Shown piece after piece: positions 11,391 to 21,466 of a DNA stretch of 64,000 nt (positions are counted from its first letter, which is position 1; each line of letters opens with the position of its first letter). This DNA comes from Jacaranda mimosifolia (lineage: Eukaryota > Streptophyta > Magnoliopsida > Lamiales > Bignoniaceae): NCBI GenBank assembly GCA_018894105.1, contig CM032128.1:27489299-27553298 (forward strand). The letters run 5' to 3'. The position numbers and the translations under genes are program-made. The notes beneath the pieces were generated by a model, which saw only the letters and a list, made by a program, of their open reading frames with translations, ran no database searches and had not been told where the DNA came from.

Positions 11391-13126
11391 GCTATTTGAG
11401 TAACCCCCTTTGTTCTGGTGAAGGCTAATGTATTGTTGGTACCAGGACCGTTTAAACATCCTACGTTTGTTCGCTGAGAATTATGTACTATATATGTTCG
11501 CTGAGAATTATGTACGTATTTCTCTGAGCTACTTTAATATGACTCAGTATTGCTTGTCCGTTTCGGATTCATAAGTGACCTAATTGAAACACTAGTCACA
11601 CACACACACACAAGTGATAAAAAAGATCTAATAGCAACACCAAGGACTGCAGGTTTCTTTTTCTTTTTGGGGAGAAAAAAGTGCTGTTCATAAAAATTAA
11701 ATAAATAATTTTAGTGCTGTATAAATTAAATTTGAAGCACACAAATTGAGTATGTCATGGCAATTATATAAAATGAATAGCGAATGATTTAGTGTGCGTG
11801 CATGTGTAAATATAAAAAGAAAAATAAATAACTCTGGTATCTGTAAAAAATATGATTTAATACGAAAGAAAAATAAATAACTATAGTATCTGCTAAAAAA
11901 AATGATTTAACACGAAAGGTTGTTTTGTTGACCTATTTAAATTTGAACTAATGCTGAAGGATAAAAAATATGGATAGATATATTTATTCAAATTTTTAAC
12001 GAAGAAAAAGATATCTAATTTCTTAGAGCTGAAACTGAGCTCAATTAATTGAATTATCCTTGAATGGACATAGTTGAGCTTATTTAATTTGTTATTTGAT
12101 TTTTTTGAAGTTATGTAGGACTAAAAGAATCAGTTGGAGAAAAAAATGCTGAAGTGTTGAGCAGCACTCATCATATAATGTTAAGAGAAAAAAGAAAAAA
12201 ACATCCATTTTCATAACAAAGTTGAAAATGGCCCTACTAAATATTAAAAAACCTAAATCTTGAGCACTATGAATGTGCAAATATTCTCCTTAATCAAATG
12301 TTATGACAGGTATATATATATTGCACTCAATTGATATTGGATGAAATCCTACGAGACCCAAAATTTTGCAAGATAAATCGAGATGCTTTATTGAAGTAAA
12401 GTAAGATAGATAACCAACATCCTATTGGGAAAAGTATATTGAATCTTTCTTTCTTTCTTTCTTTTTTTTATTAGAGGGAAAAGTATATTGAATCAATTGC
12501 CACTCAAAAGTGGTCAAAATATAAAGTAAGATAGATAACCAACATCCTATTGGGAAAAGTATATCGAATCAATTGCCACTCAAAAGTGGTCAAAATATTT
12601 ATTTGCTTCATTGCTATCTGATAAGTAAAAACATGCTTGTCGGGGGAGTTAAGTTTTAAGGTAAAATTGCATCTTCGCCCCATATATTAGTTGGACCACT
12701 TTTACTTTAATTTGTATCTTTTATATTTGGGGTTATTTTATTAGTTACTTTATCTTCTATTTTTGGGGTTTGATAAACATTATCTTCAAAATTGACAATT
12801 TCAGAACAAATTACGCATGAGAATCTGAATTTTCATAAAATTTAGAACTCGGTAATCTCATGTGTTCAGCTTGTATTGTAAGAAATTAAAAAATTTCACA
12901 AAATGGGGGAAAAGATCGACGTTTTTGACAATTTGGCATGACAATGGAAGAAAACGAAAGGGAAAATGTCGCATGTGCTGTGGACATATATCTAATTGGA
13001 AGTAAAAAATGTGATCTTTAGCATTTTTTGCATACCGTGCCCCGATCCCAATTTTCTTCAATTCTAAGTGATCTTTGGTCTAACAATATAAGACTTACAT
13101 ATAAAGTTTGAGCTAAGGATTCAAAT
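11391..13126. other. 3' flank and spacer, no gene seen
   Basis: The first few hundred bases are presumably the 3' UTR of reductase gene 1, including a short duplicated TATGTTCGCTGAGAATTATG word near 11470-11512. A CA microsatellite lies near 11597. The rest is AT-rich, with the tandem duplication at 12398-12597. Confidence 0.5.
12398..12597 (+). repeat. 125-bp-period tandem duplication with TTTC slippage
   Basis: AAAGTAAGATAGATAACC starts at 12398 and again at 12523. The first copy is interrupted by a TTTC repeat and a second GGGAAAAGTATATTGAATC. Both copies end with GCCACTCAAAAGTGGTC, which contains a small inverted repeat. Confidence 0.8.
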
Positions 13127-13887
13127 TGTGAGAATTATTGTTTTGATGTATGACAATGATGTATTTAATTCCTTTAATCAAGCAAATCACAATCTATTTC
13201 CATCTTTAGTTAGTATATTATTTGGGAAAAATATTGCTAATCTCTCATACATGGAAAGAACATATCAAGAATACAAATGAAGGCTGAATATCTCCTTTGA
13301 TTGATTACTCACATCCACACATGGGAAGTTATGGTTTGAACTTATCTATGGAAAGTTACCATTGGAACATCCAAGCATGAACAAAGATCTACTATTTAAT
13401 CTTGAAGCGAAGAACTCAGAAAAACAAGCATTTGCTTACATTAATATTCAGCTCTAATCATCAGCTTTCTTGAAGTACCGTGTTAGAGAAAAGAAAGGGG
13501 TGTGCTGTTTACTTCCAGCTGGAACTACCATTAGCCGTGCAGTCCTCTGAGTTAGGGTTTTTGGAATATTCCTTCCCTTCTACTGTATTGGTTTGTTTGA
13601 TATAGTTTCAGTTGGTTTTATTTTGCTTGTTCATATTTATTGAACTCATTTGTACTAATTATCGTTGAGATTATTAGTGAACTCTTGCAGATTAAAATCC
13701 AGAGTGAAAGCTTAGGTAGTGGAGTAGGCTTGCCGACCACTATAACTTTGGTATCTCATCTACCTTTTCATTATCTTTAAATTTGTGTTATTCCATTTGG
13801 AGCTTCCAGTTTGAAGCTTTTGTTCAATTTGAAAATAACCTTGCTTTTGGCCTAATTCACCCCCTTTTAGACCTATTATATTCAACA
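13127..13887 (+). repeat. 5' LTR, 761 bp
   Basis: Starts TGTGAGAATTATTG and ends TATTCAACA, directly before the primer-binding site. It aligns with the right LTR at both ends, but holds about 220 bp between CACACATGG and TAGGGTTTTTGG that the right copy lacks. Confidence 0.8.
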
Positions 13888-13902
13888 AGTGGTATTAGAG
13901 CG
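13888..13902 (+). other. Primer-binding site, initiator Met-tRNA type
   Basis: AGTGGTATTAGAGCG differs by one base in its core from TGGTATCAGAGC, the usual copia-type PBS. It begins right after the LTR end. Confidence 0.7.
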
Positions 13903-13945
13903 AGGTCATGGGTTCGAGTCCCCAGGTTGTTGCTGAGGGGGATAT

Positions 13946-14400
13946 TGTTGGATTTATTATCTGTATCATCCTTTGACTCAGGGACTAACTGCCCTACCCA
14001 TAGCGCTTATAGGGCGTAGCTACCTCGAGCCGACTGTAACCTTGTGCAGTACTTTGCACTACCAAATATATAAGGAAATAAAGTTGCGCCTCTATTTATA
14101 GCTATAGTTTTTAGCCTAGTGGTAAGCGCTTGATCCTAACAATTAGTATTAGAGCGAGGTCATGGGTTCGAGTCCCCAGGCTATTGTGTGGGGGGGAGGG
14201 GAGATTGTTCGATTTATTATCCACATCATCCTTTAACTCGGGGACTAACCGCCTAGCCCATGGCGCTTATAAAGTACAGCCACCTCAAGCCAACTGCAGC
14301 ATTATACAGTACTTTGAACTGGCAAACATATAAGAAATAAAGTTGCGCCTCTGCTAGCAACTATAGATTTTAGCTTAGTGGTAAGTGCTTGATCCTAACA
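13946..14400 (+). mobile_element. TRIM-like element: two short LTRs around a PBS/PPT-only interior
   Basis: Two direct repeats (13946-14141 and 14206-14400, about 195 bp each) start TGTTGGATTTATTATC or TGTTCGATTTATTATCC and end GATCCTAACA, the TG...CA pattern of LTRs. They are about four-fifths identical by eye. The 64 bp between them contains a Met-tRNA-type PBS (AGTATTAGAGCGAGG) and a purine tract (GGGGGGGAGGGGAGA) and nothing else. That is the structure of terminal-repeat retrotransposons in miniature. A second copy of the same PBS interior lies upstream at 13888-13945, giving an interior-LTR-interior-LTR array. Confidence 0.65.
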
Positions 14401-14585
14401 ATAGCAGCGATAAGGGTTTTTGCGGGTACGTTTGGTGTAAGGCATTGGAAGGCGAGAGATTTTTTTGTTTTGGAGTGATTGAAAGATGAGCAGTTTTTAG
14501 AAGGGATGATTGCGGTTTTCAAGAAGGAAGATGAGATATGTTGTTTCCATATTTTCAAAGATTTAGAATATCATAGCGAATTTTT

Positions 14586-16915
14586 TTAGGTGGGAGACTT
14601 TTGAATTTCAAGAAGTTTTTTTAGAAAATTGAATCTTTCTTCTGGTAAAGGTTTTGTAAAGATGTCAGCCAATTGAAGATTAGTGCCAATAAAATTTATG
14701 CATATGTTTCCTTTTTGGACATGATCTTTAATAAAATGATGCCTAATGTCAATGTGTTTAGAACGAGAGTGCAGAACATGATTTTTGGTTATGCTAATGG
14801 CACTGGTGTTATCACAATGTACTGGAATGTTATGAAAATGCAATCCATAGTCAGGTAAAGTTTGTTTCATCCAAAGAAGTTGAGTGCAGCAGTTACCTAA
14901 TGCCATGTACTCTACCTCAGTAGTAGAAAGAGCCAAAACACTCTGCTTTTTGTTACTCCAGCTTATGAGACATTCATCTAGGAGTTGGCAAGTTCCAGAT
15001 GTACTTTTTCGGTCCACTCAACAACTTGTATAATCAGCATCTGAAAATCCAACAAGGTTAAATTCAGAGGATTTGGGATACCATAATCCAATATTTTGAG
15101 TTCCTTGAAGATAGCGAAGTATCGTTTTGACAACCTTGAGGTGAAACTCTTTTAGATTTGCTTGGAATCTAGCACAGAGACTTGTTGGAAATAGAATGTC
15201 AAGTCTACTGGTAGTTAGGTATAACGGGCTTCCAATCATTCCTATGAAAAGCTTTTCATCAACACTTTTGTCATTAGCACATGAGTCAAGTATAGTGTGT
15301 GTAGCCATAGGGGTTGGAAGAATATTGCAGGATTCCATGCCAAACTTTGTTAAAAGTTCTTTTATATATTTTTCTTGACAAATAAATGTTCCTAAATCAC
15401 TTTGTTTAATCTAAAGTCCAAGAAAGAATGATAGTTCACCCATTAAGCTCATCTCAAACTCATTTGGCATGCATGCTGCAAATTCTTCACAAAAAGTATT
15501 GTTGGTACTTCCAAATATGATATCATTGACATATATTTGTATCAAAAGAATATCATGAGAAAAGTGTATGATGAATAGGGTAGAGTCCTATGGAAAAACC
15601 TTTGGAAGTAAGAAAACCACTTAATCTTTCATACCATGCACGCGGAGCTTGTTTAAGACCATAAAGTGCTTTTGAAAGTTTATAAACATGATTTGGAAAT
15701 TCTTGATTTTTGAAACCAGGGGGTTATTTGAGAAAAGCTTATTCTTTTATGATCCTATTGAGAAAAGCACTTTCAACGTCCATTTGGAAAAGTTTAAAGT
15801 TTTTATGCACGGAAAATGCAAATAACATACGAATGGACTCAAGACGTGAAATTGGAGCATAAGTTTCATCATAGTCTATACCTTCTAGTTGAGAATATCC
15901 CTTTGCAACAAGTCTAGCTTTGCTCCGAATGACATTACCTCCTTCATCAAGTTTGTTTCGGAAGACCCACTTTGTTCCAATTATTGGTCTATCATTCGGT
16001 CGTTCAACTAGATGCCACACTTTATTTTTCTCAAACTGTGATAATTCCTCCTTCATTGCTTCCATCCATGAATTATCATTGAGTGCTTCCTTGATATCTG
16101 AGGGTTCAATGAGAAAGAGTAGAACAAGGTTAGAATTAGTAAAATTTGATTTTCTTACTCGTGATCTTGTTGTGATTCCATCTTGAGGATTGCTAATAAT
16201 TTTGTCTACTGGATGGCTAGAGCATGCTTACACTTTCTGACTTTTGCTTCATCAAAAGATTAGGAACTTTTCTCAGGAGAAGAATTGTTGTGTTCTTCTT
16301 ATCTTTCGGAAGTTTCTCTTATTTCTATAGGGTTTGCATTTTGTAGGGATTCTATGATCTGATCAACACCTGCAGATTCTATGATCAAGATTTTCTTGGC
16401 TACAATAGGGTTAGTTTCATCAAATATAACATGAATAGATTCTTGCACTATTCATTTTCTCTTATTATATACTTAGTAAGCTCTGATGTGGCTAGAATAT
16501 TCGACGAAAATACCTTCATCTGAATTTGGTTCAGACTTTGCAAGATGTTCTCGATCATTTAAAATAAAGCACTTACAACCAAACACTCGAAAGTATGAGA
16601 TGTTAGGAATTTTTCCATGCCAAATTTCATAAGGAGTTCTTTTCATGAAGGGTCTAAGAAATACACAATTTGCAACATAGCATGCGGTGTTTACTGCTTT
16701 CCCCCCCAAAAAATTTAGGAAGATCGAATTCATTGATCATAGTTCTAGCCATTTCTTGCAATATACGATTCTTTCTTTCAACTACTCCATTTTGTTGAGG
16801 AGTTTTAGGGGCATAAAAATTGTGAGAGTATCCATTTTCATCACAGAATGTAGCAAAGTCATTATCATCGAATTTGGTACCATGGTCACTCCTGATTTTG
16901 CTTATAATGTGACCA
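14586..16915 (-). pseudogene. Ty1/copia pol fragment (integrase, reverse transcriptase, RNase H), broken
   Basis: On the minus strand the order is the late integrase core (PQQNGVVERKN near 16770-16810, then RTPYEIWHGKIPN), reverse transcriptase (GTKWVFRNKLDE, RLVAKGYSQ, MDVESAFLN), RT palm with YVND at 15522-15533, and RNase H (DRKSTSGTCQ, SKHIDIRHHFIKDHV, ADIFTKPLPEE). This is the Ty1/copia domain order, most like the SIRE/Maximus type. The conserved YVDD has lost its first Asp. A TGA precedes DRKST and several stops and frameshifts separate the blocks. Gag, protease and the integrase zinc finger are missing. It lies antisense to the LTRs that enclose it, so it was inserted or inverted there. 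Confidence 0.88.
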
Positions 16916-18400
16916 CCCAGACAAAAACCTCATCCCCCTTCCCCTTCTGATGTTGCTGCATCCTCTCCACCATCATCCGTTACTCCACCACTGTCTTCCT
17001 CCCCACAACCATCCTCACCCATTCGATATTCCAAGCATCTCAAACAACCCGCCACTGCTACAACACCATCAGCTATGACTGACCCCGCGCCTCCACAACA
17101 ACCCAGTCCTAATTCTGAACCTGCCAGTTCTCACTCCACTAAATCCACCAAAGAACCATCCTCTAAACACCTCTCTCTTGCTCAATCTCCTGTTCGCTTA
17201 TCTCAATCTCTTGTTCGCTTATCTCCCACCCCTACCAACATATACCTTTCTCCCTCCGATGAGTGGAACTTTGATAAATTAAGTGATTCTGTAAAATTTT
17301 CCTCTTCTAAAGTTGTAGAGATTTATGCCTCTACTGTTTCCTACCATGAAATCAATCGAGGACGGGTTGTTGACTTTGTTGCGCTTCCATCGCTTCCAAT
17401 TCTTCCATTGCTTCAATCGCTTGGCTTGGACTCCTTCATGACAATTGATGAACCTTGCTATCCTCTCGCGGTAACACTCTTCTATGCTAACTTGCCCTTT
17501 GAGGAAAATGAATCCGCTCAACCTATTACTGTGAAATAGTTTCTTCTAGGTCACTCTGTTGCCTTTACCCCTGAACTTATTAACGACTATCTCGGTCTTT
17601 CCTCTGATGGTGTCAAATTCTTTGCACTTGGTGACTAGTGTCCTTCCCTTTAGTTTAATTTATCCAAAGCATGTTGTTTGCTTTGGGGTGGGCAATCCTA
17701 CAAACTTTTTGGAGGGCTTGCCATGAACAAACTCATTGTTAACCACTTCTTCCTTCATCGCCTTATCACCATGACAATCTTGTCTGCTACTCCCACCGGT
17801 AGAGGACACTCAACTGACATAAGTTGTCTCTCTTGTTTCATTCTCTATATGGCTGTCAAAGGTCATCCAGTCAATCTTGGTTACCTCTTTCTCAAACATA
17901 TGGTTCACTTTGTCACTAACTTATCCAAAAATCTCCTATATGGTAGGCTCCTCACTCGGCTTCTGCAAAAGGAATGTGCCTTTCTTCCCCCTTCTTGGGT
18001 GAAAGATCCAAAGGAACGTCGTTTGATTGATATAGCCACTTTTCAATAAAATGCATTTACATTACTCTGATTCTGGTATTTGGTACAAGGGCACTTTTCG
18101 TGCTACTGCTACTCCCAACAGCTCTAAACGCCACAAAAGTGAAACACCTTTTTACATTGATTCTACCAAGTTATCCTCTGAATCTTCTAGTGCACGACTT
18201 CCTTCCACTCCTCATTCCAGCAAGTCTTCCTCATTCCGCGTTGTTCTTACTGCTATTGATCATCTCAGTGAACAACTCTAGGATGCCACTGACTCTCTTG
18301 AAGATCACATGCGTTCCCTCAAACACAAAGTTTCCAAACTCTAATTTGACGTTCGCAAGCTTCACCGTCGTCGTTTTGCTAGTTCCAGCTCCTCTTTTTT
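16916..18400 (+). pseudogene. Retroelement ORF relic of the 'putative plant transposon protein' / env-like type
   Basis: A Ser/Pro/Thr-rich N-terminal part (16916-17240) is followed by a globular part with LQSLGLDSFMTIDEPCYP and VTLFYANLPFEEN, then RLITMTILSATPTGRGHSTD. This arrangement is seen in long plant copia elements as a gag-like or envelope-like ORF; I recognise it by style only. The C-terminal part is helical and coiled-coil-like (AIDHLSEQL, DSLEDHMRSLKHKVSKL). Stops at about 17537, 17637 and 18047 and two glutamine-to-stop changes near 18280 and 18342 show that it is dead. It shares the direction of the flanking LTRs and polypurine tract, so it probably belongs to the host element. 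Confidence 0.55.
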
Positions 18401-18884
18401 ATGCTGAAGGGGGGAGAAGAGTTATGCTTATTAAGACTATGCTGAACTTAAAAAACCTCTACGTTCATCTCTTTTGCCACCACTTTTTGTGCATTCATTG
18501 ATTTTGTAACAGTGTGGTGGTGTACTCTATATATGCTGGATTCAAGAACCTTTTATATTTATCACTTTTAACCACCACCTTTAATGCATTTCTTGACTAT
18601 GTAAATAGTGTGGTAATGAACTCTAGTACTAATCTTAATGCATGATGCCTGGTACTTCTTTGGAGTCATAATGCTAATACTCTATGATAACTTCTTATCT
18701 TATTGAAAAAATACTCCATGGTACTCTATATTCTTGGTTCTCTTTCAATAGATGATTACACTATTCATGGGGAGCTATGAGCTATTTATAGTATTGCAGA
18801 CTTTAGTATATCCAAAGAATATTGTTGAACTGTCACTAAGCATAAAAATTTGGGGGAGTCACTTGATTAAGTAAATTGTCATCA

Positions 18885-18900
18885 TCAAAAAGGGGGAGAT
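18885..18900 (+). other. Polypurine tract before the 3' LTR
   Basis: CATCAAAAAGGGGGAGAT abuts the TGTTAGG start of the right LTR. This is the expected site for plus-strand priming. Confidence 0.75.
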
Positions 18901-19442
18901 TGTTAGGATTATTGTTTTGATGTATGACAATGATGTATTTAATTCCTTTAATCAAGCAAATCACAATCTATTTCCATCTTTAGTTAGTATATTATTTGGG
19001 AAAAATATTACTAATCTCTTATACATGGAAAGAACATATCAAGAATACAAATGAAGGCTGAATATCTCCTTTGATTGATTACTAACATCCACACATGGTA
19101 CTGATCTGTGTTAGGGTTTTTGGAATATTTCTTCCCTTCTACTGTATCAATTTGTTTGATATAGTTTCAGTTGGTTTTATTTTGCTTGTTCATATTTATT
19201 AAACTCATTTGTACTAATTCTCTTTGAGATTATTAGTGAACTCTTGCAGATTAAAATCCTAAGTGAAAGCTTAGGTAGTAGAGTAGGCTTGCCGAACCAC
19301 TATAAATCTAGTGTCTCATCTACCTTTTCATTATCTTTATATTTGTGTTATTCCATTTGGAACTTCCAGTTTAAAATTGTTGTTCAATTTGAAAATAACC
19401 TTGCTTTTGGCCTAATTCACCCCCTCTTAGGCCTATTATTCA
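18901..19442 (+). repeat. 3' LTR, internally deleted
   Basis: Starts TGTTAGGATTATTG, matching the left LTR. It lacks about 220 bp in the middle and ends near CCTATTATTCA, without the AACA end of the left copy. The sequence then passes straight into reductase-like intron sequence. Confidence 0.75.
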
Positions 19443-19690
19443 GCTTCCCAAGCTGTGCAGTTATGCAGATTGAGATCCATGTTGCCCCTTAAAATTATAT
19501 CCATGTATCCATGTGCAATAATTTATTCAGACCCATTTCATGAATTTGTGGATCACTTGGTTCAATAGCATAGGCACCAAAATGGCCTCATATTTAATCC
19601 ATATTTTGGTTAAATGGTTACTGAAGGATCTTTATGGTCTGGATTGTGTTAATTGTTGTTTATTCACCTTTGGGAATCCCCCATATACAG
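19443..19690 (+). other. Remnant of intron 5 of the third reductase paralogue
   Basis: The sequence between the LTR and the orphan exon ends in a functional-looking acceptor (CCCCCATATACAG). It is inferred to be intron because of the intact exon that follows. Confidence 0.5.
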
Positions 19691-19844
19691 GTGTGCTGAT
19701 GACCAGCCATTTCAGCCTACATACCAGGTCTCAAAGGAAAGAGCAAAAAGCCTAGGTGTTAAGTTCACTCCTCTTGAACAAAGCGTCAAGGAAACCATTG
19801 AAAGTTTGATGGAGAAAGGCTTTATGAAACCCACATATATTTAA
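19691..19844 (+). pseudogene. Orphan last exon of a third cinnamoyl-CoA reductase-like paralogue
   Basis: A CATATACAG acceptor is followed by an open phase-2 exon. With the AA supplied by an upstream donor it reads [20 protein letters not shown] and ends [10 protein letters not shown] before TAA. It aligns throughout with exon 6 of both intact reductases and is two codons longer (154 against 148 nt). No exons 1-5 for it exist upstream: that side is the LTR element and then reductase gene 1. The frame has no lesions, so it may be recently orphaned. It could also act as an alternative terminal exon for gene 1, whose exon 5 donor has the matching phase. Confidence 0.85.
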
Positions 19845-21466
19845 GTGCCCGATTGTTATGGAGAGGGATGTTGTTGTATGGTTGGCATGAGTAAACCCTC
19901 TATATATGCTTGTTTGCTCAGAATGAGCTATCATCTGAGCTACATTTTGTGATATGTGTAAATATTAGAATTGCTTGTCGCTTTTCAACAGCATGCCAAA
20001 TGTATATGAGTGCTTTGCAAGTGAACTAAATAATTTTGATAGAAAAAGTTTTCCATGTTTTTGTTCTGTTATATTTTGTGGATCTATTAGGGGAGGGCAT
20101 TTGGTGCAAATATCTAACATATGAGCAGCAATTTTAGCTACGTGACATTTATCCGAAAGTTGTTGGATGCCCAACAAGTTCGAGTTCGAACATCCGACAT
20201 GAATTTTTTTTTTCATTTTTTAATATGAGTATGACTAGAACTAAAGGACCTAAAATATTAAAATTTAGCCTGTTATTACATAAGTTTGGCCTCTGTTAAT
20301 GGTAGCCAAACCAATAGAAATAATGGATATCTGAGCTACCCAATTGGATAGCGGGTAGAATTTGATAATTTATTTTGGTATCAGGTATTTCACTCGTAAA
20401 TTTTTTAATTAAAAAAAATAATTTAATCGAATAATATCCAATTGAAATTGGTAGATATTTAAATTACTTGATCCAAACGCCCATCCCTAGGAGGACTTAT
20501 AATGCATCTCAAATAATCAAGGGTATGTTTAATTTTTGATATATTGTGGAAGGAATTTTGGGAAATGTACCTTATTATTCGGGGGTTGGAGAATGTACAA
20601 TCCGGATGTAGTTGTGCTTGATTTGTTCTGGAAAACATAAAGCGTATTAATAATTTTTTGGGTATAATTTTTTGTGTGATGTGATATCACATTAAAATTC
20701 GATTATCATATGCTATTTTGTAATAGGTTATGAAAAATGTCTTTATATTTAAAATAATGATTGAAAGATATATATCTATATTTTTAACAATATAGTAAAT
20801 TTTAATATTTAAATTTTATATTCTTGGAGTTTACCAGGTAAATGATGTGCCTTAAAATGGACTTCCAATGTCTTTCACAATAATTGATATTTTTGAAAGA
20901 TGCGTGCTCCTCTTCCTCTTCCTCTTCCTCTCTCCTTCGTCAGTTTTGTATTTGTCCAATAGCACATAATAAATGTTGGTAGGTACTCCATTCATTTTTT
21001 AAGGGACATGTCAACTTATAATACATCCCAATTAATGAACTGTAAAGCTGAATTGATTCCCACTAAGATACTAAATTGAAAAAAATATTTTCTCATATCC
21101 TTTTTCAAACATTCTACTTTCTTATTTTTTTCAAATTATGTCCTGTTGTTCTCCAAACAAATTTTTGCACTCATAACCAATTCTAATAAAATAATTAAAT
21201 ACGTTACTGTCAATACATTAAATTAATACTTCTGAATTTGTTTTCAAGTACAGATGCCACCATCGCTTGGTACTTCAGTCCCATAAAAATACATATGAAA
21301 GTGGGTTGGTGGGGTTTTTCTAATTATTCAAATAAATAAGCTAACACCTGACAGCAACCCACCTTCTCCCACCCACTCTCACACACAGTCTGTACACACA
21401 CTAAAAAGACAGAAGAAAAGTCCCTTGAGTCTTGAGAATTGCAGAAGAAGAAAAGTATTAGTGGCA
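19845..21466. other. Spacer and upstream region of reductase gene 2
   Basis: No gene seen. A pyrimidine-rich stretch of CTTCCT repeats lies at about 20908-20938, some 530 bp before the gene 2 start codon. A 5'-leader-like CACACA-rich stretch lies at 21380-21405. No clear TATA box can be assigned. Confidence 0.5.

Larger units (their letters stand above)
13127..19442 (+). mobile_element. Decayed LTR retrotransposon with foreign segments inside
   Basis: Two direct LTR copies (13127-13887 and 18901-19442) share long near-identical stretches, starting with TATTGTTTTGATGTATGACA. A primer-binding site of the Met-tRNA type (TGGTATTAGAGC) follows the left LTR and a polypurine tract (AAAAGGGGGAGAT) precedes the right LTR, so the element reads on the plus strand. 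The interior holds a TRIM-like tandem array, a minus-strand copia pol fragment and a plus-strand ORF relic. No gag, protease or pol in the sense direction was found. No target duplication is visible and the right LTR end looks truncated. It lies between reductase gene 1 and the orphan reductase exon, in what was probably part of the third paralogue. Confidence 0.8.

Noticed and set aside
14112..14180. tRNA-like A box (TAGCCTAGTGG) and B box (GGTTCGAGTCC), suggesting a tRNA gene or SINE
   Set aside because: The strings fall in the short LTR end and the PBS interior of a TRIM-like array. The flanking TG...CA repeats and purine tract fit an LTR element better, and no tRNA fold closes.
16687..16950. 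Plus-strand frame over the integrase region
   Set aside because: The minus strand carries the clear integrase residues, and the plus frame has no matching motif.
21425..21466. Upstream extension of reductase gene 2 (14 codons before the chosen ATG)
   Set aside because: It has no ATG; the first in-frame ATG at 21467 matches the start of the paralogue.
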